A stretch of 64,000 nucleotides of DNA from Leuctra nigra (lineage: Eukaryota; Arthropoda; Insecta; Plecoptera; Leuctridae): positions 21,280,770 through 21,344,769 of the forward strand of contig OW203768.1 of the NCBI GenBank assembly GCA_934045905.1, in the 5' to 3' direction. A program made the translations under genes and the position numbers. Below the pieces are notes generated by a model that was given only the letters and a program-made list of their open reading frames with translations, was not told the DNA's origin and made no database searches. Positions 34,375 to 46,317 of the stretch are shown in pieces (within the stretch, counting starts at the first letter, position 1; the number at the start of each line of letters is the position of its first letter).

Positions 34375-35400
34375 TCACCGCAGGATCTAGGTCCCGCGCG
34401 CCCATTGGCCGGCTAACGAGGCCACTGGAGTAGCGAGCATGCAGCGAACCCGGGTCACTAGGACCCCCACCATGAGATGCACTCTTCTTTTCGATTACAT
34501 TCTAATCATTGTTGATGTTGGATTCGGAATAATTAATTAGATCGCATCAAAACAGTCTATTTTCAGTAGCTAACATACAAAAACAATAACAACATTACCT
34601 TAAAATGTTTTGCCAAATCTAAACTGGGCATTATTATTAGTTTTAGAAGGTAATTAGTCAATCTCATAATTAATATTCAGAATAAGTTTCAAAGGGAAAG
34701 CCGATAGCAAGAATTGTATTTAAATAGTCTTTGGTGAGAAGCCCAGAAGGTCAAAGTTTTGTTTTTGTTTATACTTCGATGTTTTAATGTCCAAAAGCAA
34801 TTTAAATATAACTCATTTCTGTGTTACATAAATTATTATATACTTAGAGTTTCACGTTTTAATTTGACCAAGCCCGTTTTTTTATTATGTATTATATATC
34901 TTTTTTTTACGAAGTCTTTTGACATTTTGTAAACGATGGTTTGGAAGAAACGCTTCAATTTCAATATTAAATACAAATTAATCCAGTTTAAATGTATGCC
35001 AAAAAATGAATAAATAACACTTGTTTTTATTTCAACTAGACTTCCTTGTTTTGTAATAATAATAATACATATTTATTAATATTAATGTGTTTATAAGAAT
35101 ATATCTCAACATCGAAAGAACAGAAACCCGATTTCACGCTTTTCTGTCGCGTCAAGAGATTGTTAAAACACTCGTCGCCCCAGACATCAGCTGGTGCATG
35201 ATGTGAACGAGTTGTCAGCAGAGACGTCGTTAACGTGACTCATTCAGTGACGTCACAGCCGAGTGCGTCGTCGGGCGAGGAAGAAAGGTTGAGGAAAGTT
35301 CGGCTCGGCACGGTGAAAGCGCTGCTGGGACCGGCGAGGGGCGGCGGGGCGGAGGCGGGGGCGTCAGATGGTCTCTTTGTAGAGGCGAAATCAGGTCCAC
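34375..35400 (-). promoter_or_regulatory. Probable upstream/promoter region of the membrane-protein gene
   Basis: Two GC-rich blocks in an AT-rich setting lie upstream of the start exon. One is at 34380-34470, with CCATTGGCC containing an inverted CCAAT. The other is at about 35210-35390, with a palindromic CRE-like TGACGTCA near 35250 and GGGGCGGCGGGGCGG. No transcription start can be fixed from sequence, so this is position plus composition only. Confidence 0.4.
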
Positions 35401-35474
35401 TGCTTCGTTTGTTCAAGCACAGAAGAAACTCTTGTCAAAACACTCGGGGGTTTATTCGTGGAATACATGATGTG

Positions 35475-35858
35475 CAAGGGCGTATTCAGGAGGGGGGCCG
35501 AGTGGGCCATGCCCCCCCCCCCCCACCCCGAAATCAAGGTTTCATCTAAGAAAATAAGCACATTTAAAATAATATGTGAAAAAACAAACAGATCATGTCA
35601 AAAACGTTCCAAAATGGTTAAAATTGACTTACAATTCTAAAAAATTTCCACTTTTTGGATATTTTGTAATTTATAATTTACCAAATTAGCTATACACAGC
35701 GATTCAAAATTGCGCCTAAATGAATGACCTTGATTCAAAATTTTCTCGGGGGCTGCGCCCCCGAACCCCTTTGTTTTCCACTCTGATTTTTCAAAATATT
35801 AATAATGTCCGCCCCCCCCCCTCCCGCCCCCCGAAATTTAATCCTGGATACGCCCTTG
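35475..35858. mobile_element. hAT-like non-autonomous element B, 8-bp target duplication
   Basis: TIRs CAAGGGCGTATTCAGGA and TCCTGGATACGCCCTTG. Exact 8-bp duplication ATGATGTG at 35467-35474 and 35859-35866. The interior shares C runs and a CGGGGGCTGCGCCCCCG hairpin with element A, although the termini differ. Confidence 0.9.
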
Positions 35859-35869
35859 ATGATGTGCGA

Positions 35870-36558
35870 ATTTATATTCTGGCAGTCACAAAATCAATTT
35901 ATCATGAAGACGATATAAACATACAAAAAAATGCCATGATAAATGTGAATGAATATTAAAAAATATTAACACAACTACTTTAACTCGCATCTCAGAGTAA
36001 ACTCATTTAAACAGACTCCAGATAACTGCATCTAAGAGGTAGAAGGGCGGAAGTCAAATTCAATCATTCTGGAGTTCAAAACACATTAATTATCTTCAAC
36101 CAATCAGTACTTAATCATATTTTTAATGGTGACAAGAGTAATTGTGTCCGAGAATACTAGTTCAATATGTCTCTATTTGATAATATCATGGAGGTTTAAA
36201 TAGTACTATGATAATATCACTCATGGAAATTGATAGAGCTTGATTACATCATTCTAAAAGTCACACTGAATTCCTCTAAGCTAAATGTATGCAAAGCAAA
36301 AACGACAAATGGATTTCTGGCCTTCTACCTCTGAAGCACTGATATAAAATCAGATGTCTTCTTGATTTGAATTATTGAGGGATTCTGAATAGATAAGAAT
36401 CATTTCTGACTTTCGGCTAAGGAAAACATCGAATATCAAAGTAGGAAACCAACCCGTCGAATGATGAGAAGTGAAGGTGTCAGAGATTGAAGTTATGCAA
36501 CCAGCAACTCACGGCAGCCTGAGAAGTAGTCTACCTTGCAGTAGTGGTAATATTTAGA
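35870..36558. other. Intergenic sequence, no gene seen
   Basis: AT-rich. An inverted pair of short phrases, AGAGGTAGAAGGGCGGAAGT (36038) and GGCCTTCTACCTCTGAAG (36319), brackets about 300 bp and may mark a small TIR element. The same AGAGGTAGAAGG phrase recurs near 21760 and 31430. Confidence 0.4.
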
Positions 36559-36559
36559 A

Positions 36560-37457
36560 CTAGGAAAACGCTCTGGGTAACGCGTTGATGAGCGAGCACG
36601 GATGCGCGCAACACCTCGTACCGAAATTCTGTCTATCGAAAATGTCATTAAATGCCAATCATTCTAGAATTTCGTCACAGACTTGTATAAAAATCTCAAA
36701 AAATTCCTAATATATTGGTCCAAATAACCATCCAAAGTGTAAAGTTGATAGATTGAACCTTTATGATTGAACGGTTCCGTGCGAATTTTCAAAAATCCCA
36801 GGATCTCCTTCAAAAAATATACCTGGGGCCACTCATATGTTATAAGTGGGTCTACACAATATCAGATCGACTGTTGAACGGTCATTATCAGTTTGATATG
36901 CGTTTGAAAGTTTCTGCTCTAACTACCTTGCCTTGAACTGAAGAGTCGAAGTCGCCGTGAATTTAACAGCCAACACGCAAAATGTCCGTAAAATGTCAAT
37001 AACTTTTGGATTTAAACACAGATTAGTATGAAAATTGTCAAAAATTCAAATAATGTTGGTCCCAACCATCATGCAAAGTTATACGTTGATCGTTCAATCG
37101 GTTCTAATTTAAATTTCAAAAAACACTGAAAATATGGTTTTAAATTTTAACCAATGGGAGGATTTGTCTGAAACTTTTTATGATTAGGTACAATGTTGGT
37201 TGAAATGACTATGCTAAATTTCAAATTGATTGGATCAACCAATCTAAAGATTTTTTTTTAAATTTGAACCAATCGGGGGATTTCAAAAAAATTAGGGTCT
37301 GCAACGCCCGGAAATGGTCAGTACATGTGTGCAAAATTTCAGCTTGATCGAAGAAAAACTGTGACTTGTATATCGTCAGTAACAGAAAAAACAGATACAA
37401 AAAAACAGAGGTCCGTGCCAAAATGAGCCAAAAGGAGACGCTCGCTTTGCTCGCTCA
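36560..37457 (-). mobile_element. Helentron-like element, copy C
   Basis: Minus orientation: CTAGGAAAACGCTC at the plus-left end, and CGCTTTGCTCGCTCA at the plus-right end. The inverted pair TGAGCGAGC/GCTCGCTCA and T-T insertion are present. It lies head to tail with copy D, six bases apart. Confidence 0.8.
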
Positions 37458-37463
37458 ATAATA

Positions 37464-38058
37464 CTAGGAAAACGCTCAGTGTAACGCGTTGATGAGCGAG
37501 CACGGGTACGTGCAAATTCTCGAACCGGAAATGCGTACACAACGCACAGAAAACATAAACATCCATATTGAATTGATTATGATATCAACTTAAAAGTATA
37601 TGCTTTTCATCGAAACTTTAAAATAGCATCTAAGCACCTGGTTCATAAAGCAAATCAGAATCAATTCAATTGGCACTGGAAAACATTCATTTCGATACTT
37701 CATTACTGACAGATATTAAAAATGTTAATAAGTTCATACGTTCTTAACTAATTAGGATGAAATTTTGTAAAATAAGAGACAATGTTGGTCTTAATGATAA
37801 TGCAAAATATGAGTTTGATCTGAATTATCGAAGACCATTTTCAATTTTCAACCTATCAGGAGATGTTTATTTAAATTGTAACCAAAGAATGGATTTTAAA
37901 AAAATTTGGGGTCTGCAAACAGAAAAGGTTGTCTCCACATGTGTGCAAAATTTCAGCTCGATCGAAGAAAAACTGTGACTTGTATATCGTCAGGCAGCAG
38001 AAAAAAAAAAAAAAAAAAAAAAAAACAGAGGTCTGTGCCAAAAGGAGACGCTCGCTCA
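37464..38058 (-). mobile_element. Helentron-like element, copy D (short form)
   Basis: Minus orientation, about 595 bp. Same termini, with a poly(A) run at about 38000-38024. It includes ATTGATTATGATATCAAC at about 37570-37588, which is the uninterrupted form of the hAT element D target. Confidence 0.8.
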
Positions 38059-38451
38059 ATTATATATTATGTTTTAGGAAATGCATTGATAGATGATAGA
38101 ATTAGAATAGAATTTCCTTTCTTTGATAGAATTATTTCAATGTGTGCGAATATCCTAATTATTAATAAGAAGTCATTTGAATTATTTTTGATGATATTGT
38201 CTTAAAAATAATATTTAGAATCGTACGATTTGTAAAAACATAGATATATGGGGTGATAATATGAATAGTGATGTAAGTATACTAGTAATCTTCTCACCAA
38301 GGCTCAAAATAACTGTACTTCTAAACACGTCTCAAGATTGTAAAGCAACGGAGAGAAATAACATGTATGAAAGAGGGAGTATCAAACCACATGGCTCTCG
38401 TCTACTTTCGAACATAGAAAAATCCTCGAAACGAACTAAAGAATTTAAATT

Positions 38452-39081
38452 AATAGACCAAAACATAAACTAGTGGCGCCCTCAAAGCGAACTAAAAAAG
38501 GGCGTGTCACTATGTGTGACCACTCTTTAGTGCGCATGTTCCAAGTCACTTAAATGTCAATCTTAATGAGTTCAGTAAAAGTTATAAATACATCGCGAAA
38601 TAACAGAAATTGATGCTTACCTCAGTATCAACATTCAAATACAATCGGCATATTTCATTTCAGCACATATTCATACACATTCTTGTGAAAACTAGATGTC
38701 TATTCACCAAAATCACCATTTGACATATCACATTTTTTTATCACGGCTTTCTGAAACTTTTCTGAATGAGCTCATTCAGAAAGGGAACGGTTCAGAAGAC
38801 CGTGATAAAAAAATGCGTTTGTCAAATGGTGATTTTGGTGAATAGACATCTAGTTTTCACAAGAATGTGTATGAATATGTGCTGAAATGAAATATGCCGA
38901 TTGTACTTGAATGTTGACACTGAGGTAAGCATCAATTTCTGTTATTTCGCGATGTAATTATAACTTTTACTGAACTATCGTTATACGATTGACATATAAG
39001 TGCCTTGACTGAATGTCACACATAGCTGGAAGAGAAAATGGCGGATTGGGCATGCGCGTTTAGTTTATGTTTTGGTCTATT
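38452..39081. mobile_element. 630-bp near-continuous palindrome
   Basis: AATAGACCAAAACATAAACTA at the left is matched by its complement at 39061-39081. Inverted similarity continues almost unbroken to the centre near 38766 (TCTGAATGAGCTCATTCAGA). Each arm is about 310 bp with few mismatches. No coding sequence. Confidence 0.85.
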
Positions 39082-39790
39082 CGTTGTTATTAAAGCCACA
39101 GCATCATCACTCATCAGCAAGAGCATTTGCATTGCTACTCTGTTCTATAAGCTGTGGTCCCAAAACCGAAGAACTTGCTGCCCAAAGATTGTACCATTGA
39201 CGTACACTGGGGGTGGGGACATGCGACTCGCCAGTCATCTGTCGTCGATGTCTAGTGACAAACGGAACCGCCCCGTTCTTACGTACAGACCAAGGTCAAA
39301 TTCTTCACTCGTCCGGCTGAGATCGTCTTACATTTGGAAAGATTGCACGGAAAGCTGACGCAGCACAACAATAAGCTTAATTTAGGCCTATGTTATAAAT
39401 ATGAAGGCATATTGTAGCATTGAACAAAATTAATAATATTGTCTTTATATTGCCAGAATCGTGGTTTGTAGTGCGGCCTCAGACATCGGCGGAAGCATTC
39501 AGTGCTGCAGCTATAGCAGTCACGAGTCCCATACTGAGCGGTAGTCAATGATTGTACAAGAGATATCATGATCCAAGGGAGCTACAAAATAAGTTAATGA
39601 AAATGTGAGTATCAAACACCAGGGCTCTGGTACAAACAAATCAAGAAGGAAAGAATATACATTGAAGTCAATATTTTATTGCATTTGTAGGATACATTTG
39701 TACAACCACTGCTAAGCTGAAAACTGGATAATTAACAAAATGATAAGTTAGTACTATTACAATGAAACACACTAAATAATGATTCACATT
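39082..39790. other. Region 3' of THAP copy 1, no further gene seen
   Basis: A minus-strand AATAAA at about 39675-39680 lies about 110 bases past the THAP copy 1 stop and is a plausible poly(A) signal. The rest shows nothing recognisable. Confidence 0.5.
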
Positions 39791-42735
39791 TCATATTATC
39801 TTTAACATTTCTAATCTTTTCTTAAGCTTCCAACAATCCGAACATTCGAATGTGTGCTTCTTATTGCTCTTCAGCATATATCCTCCACAGTTCTTGCTAA
39901 ACTTGATGTCTGAAAGTGCACCCCTACAGGGAAACATAGCACTGTCAACTTCTTGCAAGAATGTCGACACATCATTGAGCGAGTAAAACGGTGCACTCGG
40001 CGATATTCCCGAAGGATCCGATCGGTTTGAGAAGAACACTGTCGGTTCTGTGTTTCCTTCGAAGAGAACCGTTTTGTTACTGTTTCTGATGGGAAGGGAG
40101 AAGCAAGTAAATGCTACGTATGAGCCGGTGAGAGTGGAACCTTTGTGAGCACCCCACGACGTCGAAGGCAGAGATATGTTGCAGTAATTATCAGCAATCT
40201 CTTGATAAGTAATGACTCTTTGTTCCTCGGGACACTCATCAAGGTGTTCTGGCTCGTCGAGGTGTTCTAGTTCGTTGAGGTGTTCTGGCTCGTCGAGGTG
40301 TTCAGGACTCCCGACGACCTTGTCTTCTGATGAGATGGTGGGTCGGGGTTTCAGTTTGGGTTCGTCCAGCTGCACTATTGGCTCGAGAGGATTGTTATTT
40401 TCAGATGTCTTCTCTCTGTATAGTTCGGGTTCAACTTTGATCTGGCTTTCATTCTGTTGTGTTATTAGCTTACCAGGATTGTGTTTCTTACATTTCTTTC
40501 TGCTTGGAGGATCATAAATAGCATTTTCAGCAGCAGTTAATCTGAACTTAGGAATTGAACCCTTTCTCAATCTCTTTATGCTCTTTTCCATTTGAAAAAT
40601 TTGGCCGTTGATTGTCACTGGCTCAAAATGTTTATTTACATCATCTTCCTCAAAGTGCAAAGCACAAATGTGGTCTGTGCTCTTTAGGGGTAACTCTACT
40701 CTGGTAAGGGGAATTATTTCCCTCCACTTTTGTAGTGTTTCATGATCCTGAAATAAACAATTAATTAGAAGATCACAAAGATATTGTAAGTTTTTGTGTG
40801 TAGGTTTTTGTAGGCAATGATCAGGCTAAACTTCTACTGATCGATATGAAATTTTGTACACACAAAAGTGTCATATGAGTGGTCTCGTGTAAATGTTTTG
40901 AACGAGATCCTGTGATCTTCGTAATTTTTGAAAATAAAAGTATTTTTGTCATACTTTGAGTGGTCATTTATTGGGACTACAATTTGGATACTAATCAGTA
41001 ATTCTGTCATTAAATCTAAACGTCCCTGACATTTTATGTAGGTATGTTGGAAATATGTAAAATTTCTTCCGAAAAAGATTTCTTTCTTTTGAAGGAAATT
41101 TCGCGTATTTTATCACTGCTACTTCGACGCATATCATTTGTTCGTTTCATCTTTTTTCAAGGCTGTAGAGCAGAAACTTGCAATTTGATCTAGGGCAGGG
41201 GTTGGCAACCTTCGGCTCCTTGGTGGTTCTTGAATGGCTCTTTATAATTTAAATAAAGATCTAGTAATCGTAAAATGTGAAAATTCGGAAAAAAAACTCC
41301 TGAGAGGAACAATTGGAATTGGTTATTTAATTAAGTTTGCTCATTTAAGAGTCCAAGAATCACTTTTAAATTGTTGAAATTCTAAAGAGACGCCCTGCAG
41401 GGCAACAATTAGAGGGTTATTTGATTCAATTTGTTCATTACCTATAGAGTCCCAGAATCACTTTTATATTGTTGATATTCTTAAAAAACGCCATGCAGGG
41501 CAACAACTGGGGGGCTTCGAAAAAATGTCAAAATAAACTAGAAATTGAATGTATTATTTTCGATGTATTATATATTTGATTGCCCCTACTGCGGCTCTCA
41601 TTGTTAGGTATCTAATACATTAATTTTTAGGAAATTGGCTCCTCCACCAAAAAATGTTGGCAACCCCTGATCTAGGGGGAGGTTCGGGGGTTCATAGCCC
41701 AAAAATTTAGTACACTTAAAAAAACTCAATTTGAAGCATTTTGTTTTGGTGACTTTTGGACTGATCCATCTGCAAACACAAGCATCAAAAAGGATTTCAG
41801 TGCCATTTAAGGACTACTTTAAGGAACCCATGGCTCCTTTAATGAAAATTATGGATTTCAAATACACAGTGCAGTAGATCGATGTGAATAACATCTGGAT
41901 CCTTACTTAGGGATGGGATTTGACCAGTCAATTACGTATTTTATTAAAAGTAAAGCGATCCACTTAAAATAACCTACCAACTAGTTAGAAGTTACACCCA
42001 TGTTTTTTTTTTTTGAAAAATTTAACTTCTAACCCAAGGTGTCTATAGAAGTTGGTTGCTAAGGTGGACCACTAACATGAATATGCCGCTGAAAAGTGGT
42101 TTATCGCTGTGACATCATTTCTAGACCGAGTGAGAGCAGCAGGCAGCTTGGAGCCGCGCAAAACAGGAGCCGTAACTCTTCAAATAACCAAGTTTTGTCA
42201 TATCCGTCTTATAGCAAGCCGAAAATTTGCTTGTTGTGAACCACATGACCCATACAACATTACAAAAAACCCAAAAAAGTGTGTGCGAAAGGCACACCAA
42301 CAAAATAAAATGTGTGATGAAAATCCAACATAGGAAATCAGTAGGTAGTTTCAAATATACATCGCGATTTTTCCGAAAATAATTGAAATTAAAATTTGAA
42401 AAAAATCAGGTATTTCAATTATATACTAATGAACACATACATGCAAATGAGATTGATCAAAATAATTTTGACTAAATTTTACGTGAGTTCAACCAATTCC
42501 AAATAATCTGACTTGATCTTTTTTGAATTTTAATCGTTTGTGAAAAATTTCCCGCGACGACCTATTATTTATTTGGGTGGAATGTATTATTTTCTGTTAG
42601 CAAAGTAAATAACACATTGCTATTTATTTAGTAAAATTCCCATTACTTCCTACCTACCTTTGTACTAAACATGGAGATGCCTTTGTTTCCATACTTTAAG
42701 CCTGTTTGACAACCAGGCACACTGCAGGCCGGCAT
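39791..42735 (-). CDS. THAP-domain protein, tandem copy 1 (344 aa, two exons)
   Basis: Exons are 42658-42735 (26 codons, donor AAG|GTAGGT) and 39791-40747 (319 codons with stop, acceptor TTTCAG). The N-terminal THAP zinc finger is complete: CSVPGC supplies the first two cysteines, a conserved W lies in DHETLQKWREIIP, and CALHF supplies C-x2-H. SIPKFRL stands where the AVPTIF-like box is expected. THAP fingers bind specific DNA and are shared with P-element-type transposases. After the finger come an acidic linker with SPEHLDEPEHLNELEHLDE repeats, a conserved YQEIADNYCNISLPSTSWG block, and a C-terminal FECSDCWKLKKRLEMLK segment with CxxC and a short coiled coil. Nuclear DNA-binding regulator is the likely role; the target is unknown. 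Confidence 0.85.
40748..42657 (-). other. Intron of THAP copy 1
   Basis: A 1.9-kb intron, GT-AG. It holds a hAT-like element at 41196-41670 and a segment at 40800-41150 resembling the Helentron interior (AAATTTTGTACACACA, then GAACGAGATCCTGTGAT). The rest shows nothing recognisable. Confidence 0.7.
41196..41670. mobile_element. hAT-like non-autonomous element C, 8-bp target duplication
   Basis: TIRs CAGGGGTTGGCAACC and GTTGGCAACCCCTG. Exact duplication ATCTAGGG at 41188-41195 and 41671-41678. The subterminal TTCGGCTCCTTGG and GCGGCTCTCATTG, with this TIR, resemble Charlie-type hAT MITEs of many animals. Non-coding. Confidence 0.9.
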
Positions 42736-43019
42736 GGCAGCAGAAGATTCTAGAAAGAAAGTAAAATGTACCTAGCAAGCCATCTACCAGACATCTACCC
42801 AGACATCTACCAGACTGAACTGACAAATTTTAATGATTTGACAAATTAACAGTGTGCTTAAAAACAAATATAAATAGAACATGTGTTTTTGTAGTGTAGA
42901 AAATATGAAGATACCTATTCAGGTGCACGCGCCTACTATTTACTATCTACCTCACTTAATTTTAGGGAAAGAAAGTTGGTAATACCTAGAATGTAGTAGG
43001 TAACAAAAGTTCGCAACTG

Positions 43020-43142
43020 ATGGCGTTTTCCACTGGCCGCACTGGACTACACTGGTGCTGCAATCAGTTTGAAATTTGCATTGAGTTTTGTATGGTGACG
43101 TCATTTCAGTGCAGCCCGAGTGCGGCCAGTGGAAAACGCCAT
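43020..43142. mobile_element. 123-bp TIR MITE
   Basis: ATGGCGTTTTCCACTGGCCG and its complement at the right end bracket a short non-coding core with GTGACGTCAT. Located upstream of THAP copy 1. Confidence 0.75.
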
Positions 43143-43329
43143 TAAGTATATGCCGTATCACACTACAAACCATACGCCTCCTGTTTGAAACAAGTTAGGT
43201 AGTTTGAAGAACAGAAATTCTTGGTTAACTTCACATGCTGCCAGTCCATGACAAGGAAACAATCTGCCACCCCCGGTAAGCAACTCACGAGGTTTTGTAA
43301 CGAATTTGTTTTCAAGTCGTGAACATACA

Positions 43330-43735
43330 GGGAAGCGATGTCGGCATGTGGCGGTATCTTTAAATTATATATTAGGTTAAGAAATAATAAATTATAATTT
43401 CATTTATTTAGGTATGGTACTAAAAAAGGTCCATGCAAAATTGATGGCCGTACAAACAAAGTGCAAAGTGGTCCTGGCTATAATTGTTAGGTTAGGAATC
43501 ATATAATAATTTCATAATAGCATCCCACGTCTATGATCCCACTCCGTAATATTAAAGATGTGTGATTTAATTGTAACTACCTACCGCTTTAGCTACAGCT
43601 CGTTTTGTTTATGCTTACACAATAATATCTGAGATGTAAAAACACAGTCACACAACACTGACACTGACAGACAGCTGAGCTACTGCAGAGTAGTGCAAGT
43701 GTTTGCCACTGTAGTAAAGCAGCGCTACCAATGAA
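43330..43735 (-). promoter_or_regulatory. Duplicated upstream (probable promoter) block of THAP copy 1
   Basis: It shares GAAGCGATGTCGGCA, ACTCCGTAATATT-like and GACAGCTGAGCTAC-like phrases in the same order with 51120-51480 (copy 2); the second half matches 60340-60600 (copy 3). Conservation of non-coding sequence at all three copies suggests promoter or 5' UTR content. Confidence 0.5.
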
Positions 43736-43777
43736 CTTTCAAAATTTGTGCGGGAAAATTAATGTGTCTGTTAAATA

Positions 43778-45211
43778 CTAGGAAAACGCTCAGTGTAACG
43801 CGTTGATGAGCGAGCACGGGTACGTGCAAATTCTGGAACCGGAAATGCGTACACAACGCACAGAAAACATATACAACCATATTGAATTGATTATGATCAG
43901 TGCTCGAAGTAGGAATTAAATAGTGGCGGTATGGTAACATAAGAATACCACGTGAGGGAGGGGGGGGGGGGGTACGATATTAGATGAGGGTCCAGATTCC
44001 AGAATTACACTGACAACCATTGTCATGTCATTAGTTAGATTAGTCTTTTACCTTGATGAAACAACTAAATTAAATAATGCATTTTACTTTATCTTGTAGT
44101 GGATGTTCATAGTTCATAGTTATGCTTGAAATATGCAGTCAAAAGATAACCATGAAATACGAGTAAATTAGAATATAAAATTACGTTAATGTCCAAGAAT
44201 ATCTGATTTTAAGTATTCCGTTTTTCTGAGAAGTAACAATATGAAATCAAATGTGTAAAGAAGAACCGGTATACCATACCGTCCCATACTGGCCCACTTC
44301 GAGCACTGATTATGATATCAACTTAAAAGTAGGTATATGCTTTTCATCGAAACTTTAAAATAGCATCTAAGCACCTGGTTCATAAAGCAAATCAGAATCA
44401 ATTCAATTGGCACTGGAAAACATTCATTTCGATACTTCATTACTGACAGATATTAAAAATGTCAATAAGTTCAAACGTTCTTAACTGATTGAGATGAAAT
44501 TTTGTAAAATAAGAGACAATATTGGTCTTAATGATCATGCAAAATATGAGTTTGATCAGAATTATCGAAGACCGTTTTCATTTTTCAGCCTATCAGGAGA
44601 TATTTATTTAATTTTTAACCAATGAATGGATTTCAAAAAAAAATATGGTGTGCAAACAGAGAAGGTTGGTTTTACATGTGTGCAAAATTTCAGCTCGATC
44701 AAAGAAAAACTCTGAGCTGTATAGCCAAAATATGATTTTGATCAGATTTATCGAAGACCAGTTTCATTTTTCAACCTACCATCAGGAGATGTTTATTTAA
44801 ATTTTAGCCAATTGATAAATTTCAAAAAAATTTGGGGTCTGCAAACAGAAAAGTTTGTCTCTACATGTGTGCAAAATTTCAGCTCGATCGAGGAAAAACT
44901 CTAGACATGTACAGCCAAAATATGAGTTTGATCAGATTTGTCGAAGACCATTTTCACTTTTCAACCTATCAGGAGATGTTTATTTAAATTTTAACCAATC
45001 AGTAGATTTCAAAAAAATTAGGGTCTGCAACGCCCAGAGAATGTCCAAACACGTGTGCAAAATTTCAGCTCGATCGAAGAAAAACTCTGACCTGTATATC
45101 GTCAGTAACAGAAAAAAACAAAAACAAAAAAACAAAAAAACAAAAAAAAAAAAAAAAAAACAGAGGTCCGTGCCAAATAAGCCAAAAGGAGATGCTCGCT
45201 TCGCTCGCTCA
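43778..45211 (-). mobile_element. Helentron-like element, copy E, interrupted by a hAT-like element
   Basis: CTAGGAAAACGCTCAGTG at the plus-left end, CGCTTCGCTCGCTCA at the plus-right end, T-T flanks. Without the nested 411-bp element and its target copy it is about 1,015 bp. The right half holds three diverged tandem modules containing GCAAAATTTCAGCTCGATC. Confidence 0.8.
43898..44308. mobile_element. hAT-like non-autonomous element D, nested, 8-bp target duplication
   Basis: TIRs CAGTGCTCGAAGT and ACTTCGAGCACTG. ATTATGAT is repeated exactly at 43890-43897 and 44309-44316. The related Helentron copy D keeps the same sequence with a single ATTATGAT, so the empty site is visible in this window. 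A G run is at 43959-43971. Confidence 0.95.
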
Positions 45212-45336
45212 ATTATTATTTGCATCAAAAACAAGATATTAGAGAAAAACTTTGCCCTGTACAACCTATCACTTCTTCAATATTTTTGGTTTTACAGAAT
45301 GAAGGTAGGCTTTAATGGTTTAAGATTTTTTTCCTA

Positions 45337-45514
45337 AAGGTACGTTTACAGCTTGACGTTCAACCATAGCCAACTGGTTCAACGCTCGGCGCTAGCTCGA
45401 AAGATGAACATGGTTTAGCTTTGACCTTGAACGCCAGCGCTCGGCGTTGGCCAATCAGGAGGCTCAACGGCGAGCGCTGAGCGCCGAACGAACGCCGAGC
45501 TGTAAACGTACCTT
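45337..45514. mobile_element. 178-bp TIR MITE
   Basis: AAGGTACGTTTACAGCT and its complement close a GC-richer core with CAACGCTCGGCGCTAGC and GCGAGCGCTGAGCGCC. A related, more diverged element is at 59894-60031. Confidence 0.8.
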
Positions 45515-45723
45515 AGTTCTAACACCCTCATCTTTTATTTTAACATTTATTACTGAAAATCATTTGACTTGGCTTTTAACACTTTTTTAGAATTACCTAT
45601 GTACCTACTAATTTTAATAATTCAGATGTACCTAACATCAAAAATATTTCTATTTTATATCATCATAGTACCTACTGAGTTTCAGAGGAAATTGAAACAA
45701 GTACATATTATAATGGTAGGTAT

Positions 45724-45940
45724 GTACACACGGCCAAACAAAACTTGAACGTTGACCAAATTTGAATGACTGCTGGTCATGTCCCATAACCAATCAAAGC
45801 TTGTTATTATCATTGAAATGTGAGGTCACCTACTAGAGTGAGACAATGAGATCGCTTAGACTGACTTCTGATGGTGCGATCTTACATTTATCAGCCTATC
45901 ATATTTATTGAACGTTCAAGTTTTGTTTGGCCAAGTGTAC
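45724..45940. mobile_element. 217-bp TIR MITE with TA target
   Basis: GGCCAAACAAAACTTGAACG and its complement lie just inside GTACAC/GTGTAC ends, giving TA flanks as in mariner-type insertions. A second, inverted and more diverged copy is at 56378-56590. Confidence 0.75.
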
Positions 45941-46317
45941 CTACACATCTTGGTAAAAATTTGCATTTTTACAGCAATTAAGATTTTCTTGAAACATCAT
46001 ATTTTTATGTTAGAATTATCAATAATGTATGACATAGTGATATTATAAGATCATTTCAATGTGCAAAATTTCAAATCGATTAGTCGAACTGTGAATTGAA
46101 GGCAAACACACAAAAAAAGACATAAAAGTAGGTATCAGCAAATATCTTGCACTCTTGCTTTATTAATACACCTATTACCTACCTACATAGTGAATTTTAA
46201 TTTAATGATATTTTGTATGACTTTTTTATGCTTACAACTGCTTAATGAAAAATTTATTAGCTGACATTGATCATCCAGTAACTATGAAATGAAACAGGCT
46301 GATAAATGATTCACATT

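Noticed and set aside
40212..40517. Plus-strand serine/cysteine-rich frames opposite the THAP genes (also 46802 and 52617)
   Set aside because: Antisense shadows of the EHLDEP repeat.
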